Positions 57,208 to 64,000 of a DNA stretch of 64,000 bases are shown here, one piece after another. This DNA comes from JBJHDF01 sp050486405. GTDB lineage: Bacteria; Pseudomonadota; Gammaproteobacteria; Pseudomonadales; Cellvibrionaceae. The translations under genes were made by a program, and so were the position numbers. The stretch is from assembly GCA_050486405.1 (NCBI GenBank), contig JBJHDF010000003.1, positions 62,001 to 126,000 on the forward strand, read 5' to 3'. How positions within the stretch are numbered: position 1 is the stretch's first letter; each line of letters opens with the position of its first letter. The notes below the pieces were generated by a model. It saw nothing but the letters and a program-made list of their open reading frames with translations, was not told where the DNA came from and searched no databases.

Positions 57208-58137
57208 ATGAAGAGATCATTATTCAACGCACCTCCCTCAACTGATCCATTCGGGCTTCCGACGGGAAAGTACTGGTCTCATACTTTCCCTCCGGACATG
57301 AGTGCTGCAACGACAGTGCTATTGACACTTAATGGCGTCAAGAAAAAGCTTATAAGCTTCTCCGATGGAAAACTAAAACCAAACAGGCATCCCAAACAGC
57401 CCGACAAGCTTCCTAGGCATACAGAGATCATGCTTCGATTTCCTCAAAAGACTAAGGCTATAAAGCTATTCTTGAACTTGAACTCACAGATAGCTTTCTT
57501 AGTCGGTAAAATAGATACAGACATCATGTTAGGGCCGGAAATATTAGCCCCATCAGAGGCGCATATCATTAACTATTACGAGAAAAAAGACAAAAGGAAA
57601 GTGTTGAATGCATGCTTCTTTGGCCCAGGGCATCCCGTAACTGATATGCACCTTGCAATGACCAAATGTGAGGTTGTGGTGGCCGTAGACACAAATTCGC
57701 GAGACGTTCCTGGTATCGGGAAAGTCTCCGCAACAACCGCGATAGAAGCCTATTTCAAAGAGATTACCGAAGAATCCTGCCATATGCAATCGGGACCAAT
57801 GCGTCAAAAAATAACAATAGACCCACCGGGCAACCCCGAAATTTACGGGATCGGGACTATAATGTTACACCTTTTCGAAACCAACCCACAACTTAGAAAA
57901 AAACGAGTTGGAATAATAACTGATACCGAATTTAACCTCATTAAAGGCATGGGCCAGCGAACTGTACCTTTTTTTAAAACCATGATTCTTCCCGACAATA
58001 TCGATTTATTCTATGCGACAAGTGATAGCGGATCATCTGAGTTCTTTGCCAATAAATTAATTCGCATGTGCGACAATGCTAGTACCGCATATCTTAATAA
58101 GTATCTCAGCGATCACTCACACCAAAACAGTGGTTAA
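57208..58137 (+). CDS. Hypothetical protein in accessory region
   Basis: 309 residues, A+T-rich codon use, no signal peptide. The N-terminal 110 residues look beta-rich. Hydrophobic strand-acid patterns VVVAVDTNS (about residue 154) and VGIITDTEFNLIKG (about 233) suggest an alpha/beta fold with acidic residues at strand ends; LFYATSDSG and KLIRMCDNAS follow. No family recognised, and the function is unknown. Its place after a SIR2-like gene raises the possibility of a defence-related pair, but 377 bp separate them. Confidence 0.6.
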   Translation: MKRSLFNAPPSTDPFGLPTGKYWSHTFPPDMSAATTVLLTLNGVKKKLISFSDGKLKPNRHPKQPDKLPRHTEIMLRFPQKTKAIKLFLNLNSQIAFLVGKIDTDIMLGPEILAPSEAHIINYYEKKDKRKVLNACFFGPGHPVTDMHLAMTKCEVVVAVDTNSRDVPGIGKVSATTAIEAYFKEITEESCHMQSGPMRQKITIDPPGNPEIYGIGTIMLHLFETNPQLRKKRVGIITDTEFNLIKGMGQRTVPFFKTMILPDNIDLFYATSDSGSSEFFANKLIRMCDNASTAYLNKYLSDHSHQNSG

Positions 58138-58210
58138 TATTTACCTGGCAAAGAGTTACATAACGATCAAAGTGCACTGCCGCACCCCATATGGCAATAA
58201 AAAATGAAAA

Positions 58211-58259
58211 AAATGGGGACAGACCTATTTTCGGGAAAATGGGGACAGATCTATTTTCG
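58211..58259 (+). repeat. 26-bp tandem repeat with GGGGACAGAYCTATTTTCG
   Basis: AAATGGGGACAG, then A[C/T]CTATTTTCG, occurs twice (58211-58233 and 58237-58259). The second is the left end of the duplicated module. A third occurrence begins the second module copy at 59790. Confidence 0.85.
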
Positions 58260-58618
58260 AAATCAAGATGTAAGGCCTTGCTTAAAATCAATCTACCGCT
58301 TTTTCTGGTCTCTTTTTCTGGCCTAAGCAGTGCGCCGTTTTCGTTGTGCAGATGTGGCTTCTATTACAGCAAAGCGAACTGGCTTGCGTTTATGTGTAGT
58401 AGATGTAAATGAACCAATATTGACTATCAGGAGATACATTTATGGCAACCAAAACAGTACCCGTTAGTCCGCACCGGCGCTCTAAACCATCATCGCCACC
58501 TAAGCCATCGCCCAAGCCCGGACCAAAGACGGTTCCCGTAAAACCCCACAAGAGGTCACCTCCAAAATAACAGGTCACTGTAAAATGCTGGTTTTAAGCA
58601 ATGGCCATTAATCAATCC
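58237..58618 (+). repeat. Duplicated small-ORF module, copy 1
   Basis: Starts GGGGACAGATCTATTTT, runs through GATGTAAGGCCTT and the CTCTTTTTCTGGCCTAA block, then a leader ending in ATCAGGAGATACATTT and the 42-codon gene at 58442. It ends against the IS66 end at 58619. The second copy is 59787-59882 plus 61314-61600, split by an IS3 element. Confidence 0.8.
58442..58570 (+). CDS. Pro/Lys-rich micro-protein, copy 1
   Basis: 42 residues, starting MATKTVPVSPHRRSKP and ending KPHKRSPPK. It has an internal repeat KTVPV-x-PH-x-RS-x-P (residues 4-15 and 29-41) around a PKPSPKPGPK linker. It is strongly basic, with no cysteine, acidic residue or membrane segment. AGGAG lies 8 bp upstream of the ATG. 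The second copy (61428-61556) differs at 13 codons, 12 synonymous (one K/R change), so the protein is conserved. No known family recognised. Confidence 0.75.
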   Translation: MATKTVPVSPHRRSKPSSPPKPSPKPGPKTVPVKPHKRSPPK

Positions 58619-59788
58619 GTAAGCGCCAAACCAACCACCCGGTTACGCGGGCTCCTCGCTTGAGTTAACCTGCTACGGCAGCAGCTTCTCGATGTCCTCA
58701 ACGCTTTGCGCGTTGGGCAGCTCTTTAAAAACCGCTTTCAGGTAATCGTACGGATTCAGCCCATTGGCCTTGGCCGTTTCAATCAGGCTGTACAAATTGG
58801 CACTGGCTTTGGCGCCCGCCTGACTGTTGGCAAAGAGCCAGTTCTTACGGCCCACCGTGAACGGTCGGATCGCATTCTCCGCCCGGTTATTATCGATCGG
58901 ATAGGCGCCGTCGTCCAGGTAGCGTACCAAGCGAGGCCACTGGCTGTACAGATAATGGAGCGCCTTGCCGATAGCCGTTTGCGGCGGCACTTGGGGCAGG
59001 CTTTTCTCAAGCCAGACCCTGAGTTTGTCGATGATCGGCCTGGCCTCTTTTTGTCGCCTTCGGTAGCGCTCATCGGGCGGTTGCTCCTTGATGGCCCTCT
59101 CCAGAGCGTACAGCTTCTGGATAAACGCCAGCCCTTGGTCGGCTTTACCGGTTTTACCCTTCTTCTGGACGGCTTTGGCGTCCATCAGCTTGCGCCGGGC
59201 GTGGGCCCAACAGCCGATCCGGGTGATGTTGTGCTGCTGGCAGGCTTTTTCGTAGCCCTCATAGCCATCGACCATGATGGCTCCAACGCTTTCATCGAGC
59301 AGCTCCAGTGGCACCGATTGGCGTCGGGAATCAGCGTAATGGAACAGTACCGTAGGGCTGGCTCCGAAGCTGCCCATCACCCACATATAGCTCTGGCTTT
59401 CGGCACTCTTGCCCGGCTCGTTGAGCACCTGAACTGTGGTTTCATCCATGTGGATAACCGGTTGAGTCAGAAGCCGCTCATGCAGCAGGTTGATCAATGG
59501 CTGAATCAGTTGACCGCAGCGGATCATCCAGTTCGCCAGGTTGGTTCGATCAAGCGCCAAGCCCGCCCGCTTGAAGATCTCGCTCTGGCGGTACAAGGGC
59601 AGCGCATCACAGTACTTTTGTGTGGCCACGTAGGCCAGCAGTCCGGGGCCGGCGATGCTTTTCTCGATCGGTTGCCTGGGCTTGGTCGCGGTGACGTGGT
59701 ACTGCCCGCAGCAGGTGCAGACGTACTTCTGCCGGCAGTGCGCGATCACCTTGGCTTGAGCGGGGATAATCTCCAACTGCTCGTGAAA
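58619..59788 (-). mobile_element. IS66-family element, truncated
   Basis: The outer end GTAAGCGCC at 58619 fits the IS66 terminal repeat (GTAAGCG). The element carries only the 3' part of tnpC; tnpA, tnpB and the other end are missing. The cut is at about 59788, exactly where the second module copy begins. The element cannot transpose alone. Confidence 0.8.
58673..59788 (-). pseudogene. tnpC: IS66 transposase TnpC, N-terminally truncated
   Basis: About 370 residues remain of roughly 510. What is left starts FHEQLEIIPAQ, then the zinc-finger-like YVCTCCGQYH. The DDE core has IHMDETTVQV (D), IMVDGYEGYEKAC (D) and NNRAENAIRPFTVGRKNWL (E), so the catalytic residues are intact, but the N-terminal region is absent. 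The likely first in-frame start is TTG at 59776. Confidence 0.9.
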
Positions 59789-59882
59789 TAAGGGGACAGA
59801 TCTATTTTAGAAATCAAGATGTAAGGCCTTACTTAGAATCAACCTTTCGCTATTTTCTGGCCTCTTTTTCTGGCCTAAAAAG
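59787..59882 (+). repeat. Duplicated module, copy 2, left part
   Basis: Matches 58237-58326 (GGGGACAGATCTATTTT, GAAATCAAGATGTAAGGCCTT, TCTTTTTCTGGCCTAA) with scattered changes, up to the IS3 insertion point after AAG (59880-59882). Confidence 0.8.
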
Positions 59883-59969
59883 AGAGGTGGCCCCGGATTT
59901 TTGCACACCAGTCTAAGTGATTATACTGCTCCCAACCGGCGCGAATAGCGCCCAATAGGAGTACAAAAA

Positions 59970-60272
59970 ATGAGCAGAAGACCCCGTCGTAAACATTCCC
60001 CGGCCTTCAAGGCCAAGGTGGCACTGGCCGTCGTCAAGGGCGATAAAACGCTGGCTGAACTCTCCCAGGAGTTTGACCTGCACCAGAACCAGATCATCGA
60101 CTGGAAGAATCAACTGCTGGGTAACGCCGCCGAAGCCTTTGGCGGCACCGGCAAAGCCGAGCCCGAGGTCGATATCAAGGCCCTGCATGCCAAAATCGGC
60201 CAGTTGACGCTGGAAAACGATTTTTTAGAAAGTGCGCTCACCAAAGCGGGAAGGCTGAGCGCAAGGCCATGA
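59970..60272 (+). CDS. IS3-family transposase OrfA
   Basis: 100 residues. A helix-turn-helix region (HSPAFKAKVALAVVKGDKTL, AELSQEFDLHQNQIIDWKNQ) binds the element ends; a leucine-zipper-like ALHAKIGQLTLENDFLESAL follows. Its stop overlaps the orfB start (ATGA). A -1 frameshift could join it to orfB, as in other IS3 members. Confidence 0.93.
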   Translation: MSRRPRRKHSPAFKAKVALAVVKGDKTLAELSQEFDLHQNQIIDWKNQLLGNAAEAFGGTGKAEPEVDIKALHAKIGQLTLENDFLESALTKAGRLSARP

Positions 60273-61099
60273 TTGACCGCAACCACAAGCTGTCCATCAC
60301 GCGGCAGGCCCAGTTGCTGGAGATTGCCCGCGGCACGGTGTACTACCTGCCGAGGAGCGCATCCCAGGAAGATCTGGAACTGATGCGCCGCATGGACCAG
60401 TTGCACATGGACCACCCCTTCGCCGGCAGCCGGATGCTGCGTGATCTGTTGCGCAGTGAAGGCTATACCGTGGGCCGCAAGCGGGTGCGCACCCTGATGC
60501 GCCGCATGGGCATCCAGGCACTGTACAGCCGGCCACGCACCACGCTGACCGGCAAGGGACACAAGTTGTATCCCTACCTGCTGCGCGATGTGATCATTGA
60601 TCGCCCCAATCAGGTGTGGGCTATGGACATTACCTACATTCCCATGGCCAAGGGGTTTGTCTACCTGTGTGCCGTACTGGACTGGGCCAGCCGCAAGGTT
60701 CTGGCCCACCGGGTATCGATTACCATGGAGACAGACTTCTGTCTGGAAGCATTGCAAGAGGCCATGGCTCGTTATGGCTGCCCGGAGATCGTCAACACGG
60801 ATCAGGGCAGCCAGTTTACCAGCGAGGCGTTTACCTCGGTGCTGAAAGCCGAAGGCATCCGCATCAGCATGGACGGCAAGGGCTGCTGGCGGGACAACGT
60901 CTTTGTCGAGCGTCTTTGGCGCAGCGTCAAGTACGAGGAGGTGTACCTGCGCGCCTATGGCAGTGTGAGCGAGGCCAGGCAGGGTATTGCCCGTTACCTG
61001 AGGTGGTACAACAGCGGTCGCCCTCATTTGAGTCTGGACAGGCAGACACCGGATGAGTTTTACTACCAACAGTCGCCCGAACTGGCTCGGGCGGCGTAG
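60269..61099 (+). CDS. IS3-family transposase OrfB
   Basis: 276 residues with a complete rve integrase core: D in VWAMDITYIPM, D in IVNTDQGSQFTS and E in VFVERLWRSVKYEEV. The N-terminal HTH_21 segment MDHPFAGSRMLRDLLRSEGY is present. In the fused frame the upstream residues read AERKA before the Met, typical of OrfAB. Intact, so the element could be active. Confidence 0.95.
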   Translation: MIDRNHKLSITRQAQLLEIARGTVYYLPRSASQEDLELMRRMDQLHMDHPFAGSRMLRDLLRSEGYTVGRKRVRTLMRRMGIQALYSRPRTTLTGKGHKLYPYLLRDVIIDRPNQVWAMDITYIPMAKGFVYLCAVLDWASRKVLAHRVSITMETDFCLEALQEAMARYGCPEIVNTDQGSQFTSEAFTSVLKAEGIRISMDGKGCWRDNVFVERLWRSVKYEEVYLRAYGSVSEARQGIARYLRWYNSGRPHLSLDRQTPDEFYYQQSPELARAA

Positions 61100-61313
61100 C
61101 TGGCTGTGGATTTGTGGACGATTCCTTCGGACCGCCTCAAACCCTTCGGGCCGTGTGGATAAGCCATGGACAACGCCAGGCGTTGCCCACGACGTACCCA
61201 CACGCTTGAGGCTATCGCCCACAAGCTCCACAGCACAATGCACAATGTTAGCAACCAGCAGGGTGATCACTTATAGGCGTCGTTTGGTTGTTCAAAGAGA
61301 AGGGTCCACCTCT

Positions 61314-61600
61314 AAGTGCGTCGTTTTCGCTGTGCGACTACGATTGCTATCGCAGCGAAGAGAATTGGCTTACGTCTATCTGTAGTAGATGTAAATGAAT
61401 CAGTACTAGCTATCAGGAGATACATTTATGGCGACCAGAACAGTGCCCGTTAGCCCGCACCGGCGCTCTAAGCCGTCATCACCACCTAAGCCTTCTCCAA
61501 AGCCTGGACCAAAGACGGTTCCCGTAAAACCTCACAAGAGATCACCTCCAAAATAGCAGGCAGCTGTTAAATGCCTATTTTAGGAAAATGCCGCTCCCAC
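61314..61600 (+). repeat. Duplicated module, copy 2, right part
   Basis: Continues the module after the IS3 element: TGCGTCGTTTTCGCTGTG aligns with TGCGCCGTTTTCGTTGTG of copy 1. The leader GTAGTAGATGTAAATGAA, the RBS and the 42-codon gene follow; similarity fades after about 61600. Confidence 0.8.
61428..61556 (+). CDS. Pro/Lys-rich micro-protein, copy 2
   Basis: 42 residues, identical to copy 1 except K4R. The nucleotide differences are 12 third-position synonymous changes plus that one, a pattern expected only if the protein is selected. The same AGGAG site lies 8 bp upstream. The IS3 element lies 112 bp upstream of the ATG and may have removed or replaced its promoter. Confidence 0.75.
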   Translation: MATRTVPVSPHRRSKPSSPPKPSPKPGPKTVPVKPHKRSPPK

Positions 61601-61854
61601 TCCGGTGATTGCCTTCAGCCACATGCACCACGACCCTTTGAGCCAGCATCTTGGCAGCAGGGTAAAAATCGTGCACACTTTGTATCAGCCGCCCAGCGGA
61701 AAGCGCGCGTGCGGAGTGCCTGTACGCACCGGCCATCAAGATGTTTACGGCAAAAAAATCCCGCCAACTCAGGGAGTTAGCGAGATTCCAGAGTAGAAAC
61801 TCCAAGGGATGTTACGCGGGCCTGGTATGCCAACACTATGGACAAGGAGGTCAG
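61601..61854. other. Gap with no recognisable gene
   Basis: About 250 bp between the second module and the DUF4160 gene. Short open frames occur in several frames on both strands, none with a ribosome site or recognisable family. It may be remnant DNA. The only supported site is AAGGAGG at 61845-61851, serving the next gene. Confidence 0.4.
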
Positions 61855-62094
61855 GTGAGCCCTACAGTATTTAGAGAGAAAGGATATCGGTTTTTCTTCT
61901 TCTCCCGAGAAGAGTCGAGAATGCATGTTCATGTGGCATCAGGAGATGGTGAAGCCAAGTTCTGGCTGGAGCCTGAGTTGCAGTTGGGTAGGAATTATCG
62001 GTATACCGGACCTCAAGTGAAAGAAATAGAGGCCTTGATAGAGGATCATTACGATGAGCTTGTCAACGCTTGGAAACAGCACTTCGGGAGTTGA
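61855..62094 (+). CDS. DUF4160 domain protein
   Basis: 79 residues from the GTG at 61855, chosen because AAGGAGG lies 4 bp upstream and it gives the family-typical start SPTVFREKGYRFFFFSREE. SRMHVHVASGDGEAKFWLEPE carries the H-x-H and KFWL pattern. Genes of this family often precede a DUF2442 gene in toxin-antitoxin-like pairs. It overlaps the next gene by 41 bp. Confidence 0.85.
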   Translation: MSPTVFREKGYRFFFFSREESRMHVHVASGDGEAKFWLEPELQLGRNYRYTGPQVKEIEALIEDHYDELVNAWKQHFGS

Positions 62095-62320
62095 GGTGAC
62101 GAATATTTCAAGTCATGGCGTGTGGCTTCTTGCTCACAACAAAGAGCTTTTTATGCCATATGAAGAGTTTCCGTGGTTCAAGGATCAACCAGTGAAATCG
62201 ATTCTCCATGTCGAGGAGCCGTCGCCCGGCCACTATTACTGGCCGGACCTTGATGTTGATTTGACAGAGGAAATCATTGAGCACCCCGAAAGGTTTCCGA
62301 ACCGTGCGAAAAGTATATAG
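62054..62320 (+). CDS. DUF2442 domain protein
   Basis: 88 residues. GVEVTNISSHGVWLL, FMPYEEFPWFKD and HYYWPDLDVDLTEEIIEHPE are family-typical. The start lies inside the DUF4160 gene, so translation is coupled. The pair resembles a small toxin-antitoxin-type module; no activity is established. Confidence 0.85.
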   Translation: MSLSTLGNSTSGVEVTNISSHGVWLLAHNKELFMPYEEFPWFKDQPVKSILHVEEPSPGHYYWPDLDVDLTEEIIEHPERFPNRAKSI

Positions 62321-62585
62321 TCAAGAAAAAGGGTAATAAAATAGGAAAAAATTATTTTTAGTTTTTTTAGATTTTAAATCAATACGTCCCGCTTTCCGTG
62401 TTGCTGCGCTCACAAAATATCAGTTGGTTACGGCTAGCGCTGAGCTGCAGCAGAAAGTATGTTGTATCCGAGGGCATGCTATGTCCGGTCGCTAAAATGG
62501 GGAGAGCCGACCTCTGACCCAAGAATAGACGGTCGAAGAGAGCTACTGAACGCCCTTCATGCACAACACCCGAGGAGAAAGTTCA

Positions 62586-63737
62586 TTGAGAATAAACGTC
62601 GCTTTTGTGTTCCTGCTTTGTTCACTCACAATTTCCTCTGCCCTAGCATCAGAGATTGCCGATAATTGCGACGCAGCAGCTTCTCGTTCGACTTCTTCGA
62701 ACGCTCTTGAACTATGGAACGGCGCAAGTAGTTGCGCAACATCCGGGGACATGACTCGCGCAACGTTTTTGTTGTTGGCCGGGCAGATCCGCGGGATGAC
62801 GGACATCGCTGTTCTCAATCCAGCGACGGATGAGGATAAGATCAAGATCGGTGAATTTTACGGCGTACTGTACTACCAAGCAGGTGGTTCGGGTGACGAC
62901 GAACTTCTACAAGATCAAGAACGTACGTCAAACCTCATCCGAGAGCTTCGCGCCTGGAATCCCGCACTTACGGATACATACGACCCAGGCTGGGCATACA
63001 AGTCCAACGTCGACATCGACTACTACACGAACATGATCGCGTGCCAGAAGGAAGTTCGTATCGACAAGTTGGAATGGTATTCAAGATTGCTTCGCAACGA
63101 CGACTACTACGAGGCAAAACAAGACCTCCAAAAGTTTCAATCAGACAACCCGGGGACAATGACGGTTGGGACCGAAGAACACGACACGTTTCAGGAAATA
63201 TTCGCGCGAATGAACTCGCACTCGTCCGACGTGCCGATGCCATCGCAGCTTCCGCCTGAATGCGAGTTTGCGAAGCACTATGAGCCTGACCAAAACGCTG
63301 ACTTCAAGCAGCTATTCACCGGGAGTAACGGCCCTGGCGATAGCGGGGCGGCTATTTTTACTTCTTCGGATGAAATATTGTCGTCCTGGATTTCTAAAGC
63401 GCTATCGGAAAATGAGCTGGGAGAACTACTCAGTGAAGTCAACTTCGACAATCAGATAGTTGTTTCGCTTACATTCGGTGAACGTCAGAACGCTACAGGA
63501 ACAATTTACCTGTCCGAGGTCGACTACAACTCGATCCATCAAAGTCTGCAGGTGTCAGGTCTGATCGGAGTCACTGAGCCTGGGTGCGACGAACCATACG
63601 CGAAGTCATATCCATTCGTCCTGGGTGTCGCTCCCCGACCGGAGACGGTTCCGAGTGTCCCTAGTATGTTCCTGCAGAACTTCGGCGATGGCTGCAAACC
63701 GATAATGAGCGGAACTCAGACGCTCAGAAAAGAATAG
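62586..63737 (+). CDS. Secreted protein, hypothetical
   Basis: 383 residues from a TTG at 62586, preferred because GAGGAG lies 8-9 bp upstream and the product begins with a signal peptide (RINVAFVFLLCSLTISSALA). An ATG at 62559 in frame would put nine polar residues in front. Mature cysteines (DNCDAA, SSCATS, ACQKE, PECEF, GCDEP, DGCKP) suggest disulfides in the periplasm or outside. A stretch near residue 60 (RATFLLLAGQIRGMTD) looks helical. No family named. Base composition is intermediate. Confidence 0.6.
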   Translation: MRINVAFVFLLCSLTISSALASEIADNCDAAASRSTSSNALELWNGASSCATSGDMTRATFLLLAGQIRGMTDIAVLNPATDEDKIKIGEFYGVLYYQAGGSGDDELLQDQERTSNLIRELRAWNPALTDTYDPGWAYKSNVDIDYYTNMIACQKEVRIDKLEWYSRLLRNDDYYEAKQDLQKFQSDNPGTMTVGTEEHDTFQEIFARMNSHSSDVPMPSQLPPECEFAKHYEPDQNADFKQLFTGSNGPGDSGAAIFTSSDEILSSWISKALSENELGELLSEVNFDNQIVVSLTFGERQNATGTIYLSEVDYNSIHQSLQVSGLIGVTEPGCDEPYAKSYPFVLGVAPRPETVPSVPSMFLQNFGDGCKPIMSGTQTLRKE

Positions 63738-63789
63738 CTGGAAGTTACTACCTAAGCGGAAGCAAACAATACGCTTTCCTCTTGAGGGG

Positions 63790-64000
63790 ATGATGGACCT
63801 CTTTGGTATGTCCCCGGAGATGCGCTGGCTGCCGCAGGTCACGCACCCGCTGAAGGCCGGCGACTGCACTGTGCACGACTCCTGCACCGTTCATTGGGCG
63901 GGCACCAACCAGACCGGCCTGCCCCGCTATTCCCTGGCGACGGTCTATACCGATGCCAAGGCGCGGTTTGACGCGGACAAGTTCGCCGGTTATGACGGGG
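63790..64000 (+). CDS. Phytanoyl-CoA dioxygenase family, partial or truncated
   Basis: The frame from 63790 reads like the C-terminal part of a PhyH-type Fe(II)/2-oxoglutarate oxygenase: HPLKAGDCTVHDSCTVHWAG (distal iron histidine), then GLPRYSLATVYTD (arginine for 2-oxoglutarate). It stays open to the window end. The family's N-terminal 180-200 residues, including the HxD motif, are missing upstream, where the secreted-protein gene ends at 63737. Either a truncated gene or one cut by insertion of the island. GC content rises sharply here. Confidence 0.65.
   Translation, partial: MMDLFGMSPEMRWLPQVTHPLKAGDCTVHDSCTVHWAGTNQTGLPRYSLATVYTDAKARFDADKFAGYDG

Larger units (their letters stand above)
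59883..61313 (+). mobile_element. IS3-family insertion sequence, intact
   Basis: 1431 bp. Terminal inverted repeats begin AGAGGTGG[C/A]CCC (59883 on plus, ending at 61313 on minus). A 3-bp target duplication AAG lies at 59880-59882 and 61314-61316. Two overlapping genes, orfA and orfB, fill it. It interrupts copy 2 of the small-ORF module. Confidence 0.85.

Noticed and set aside
58330..58467. 45-codon GTG open frame overlapping the micro-protein start, also at 61316-61453
   Set aside because: Open in both module copies, but base changes between copies fall 11/5/7 on codon positions 1/2/3, which does not favour coding. There is no ribosome site. Probably leader sequence.
60110..61270. Minus-strand 386-codon frame over the IS3 transposase
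   Set aside because: Antisense of orfB, whose DDE motifs are clear.
61560..62585. Integron attC sites around the DUF4160/DUF2442 genes
   Set aside because: Looked for paired GTTRRRY and RYYYAAC cores with imperfect palindromes; none convincing, and no integrase seen.

Overview
The window is GC-rich chromosomal DNA from a gammaproteobacterium. It contains BamC, LptFG, queC/queE/nadA around a tRNA-Lys, dnaX-ybaB-recR, YcgL/YcgN, pepA-holC and a class Ia nrdAB of Pseudomonas type. A marine member of the Cellvibrio/Halieaceae neighbourhood would fit (AbgT transporter, an alginate-lyase-like PL14 protein), but that placement is inference. No plasmid, prophage or CRISPR signature is visible.

Layout. 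1-9.2 kb: partial glpD, an OmpA-like and a leucine-rich-repeat lipoprotein, a PilZ protein, the dapA-bamC-MBL-purC run, nadA, tRNA-Lys, queC and queE. 9.3-19.9 kb: mgtE, a GFA-like zinc protein, an LpxL-type acyltransferase, grxD, hrpA and dps, with three copies of a palindromic interspersed repeat in the gaps. 20-27.3 kb: a VWA membrane protein and a minus-strand run dnaX-ybaB-recR-rnd-ycgL-ycgN with stop/start overlaps; dnaX carries an E. coli-type programmed frameshift signal. 27.3-35.5 kb: a tandem structured repeat, 4.5S RNA, an AbgT transporter, tpx, and queA-tgt-secD-secF without yajC. 35.6-41.8 kb: tRNA-Leu, a cyclase-FHA protein with an RDD protein, lptF-lptG, pepA-holC and a small gene. 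41.9-50.9 kb: an amidohydrolase lipoprotein, an MFS exporter, two c-di-GMP enzymes, a PL14-like lyase and purU. 50.9-55.6 kb: nrdA-nrdB behind paired NrdR boxes and a DnaA box.

From about 55.6 to 63.8 kb the DNA is visibly A+T-richer and holds accessory material: a SIR2-like protein, an unrecognised 309-residue protein, a truncated IS66 element, an intact IS3-family element, a DUF4160/DUF2442 pair and a secreted protein. It ends where GC-rich coding sequence resumes inside the 3' part of a phytanoyl-CoA dioxygenase gene. The main novelty is a roughly 375-bp module present twice in this island. Each copy encodes the same 42-residue proline/lysine-rich micro-protein; the two coding copies differ at 13 codons, 12 of them synonymous. 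The second module copy was later split by the IS3 element.

Most of the window is housekeeping: cell envelope assembly (BamC, LptFG, LpxL, SecDF), queuosine synthesis (QueC, QueE, QueA, Tgt), replication and dNTP supply (DnaX, HolC, NrdAB, RecR), and c-di-GMP signalling (PilZ protein, two GGDEF proteins).
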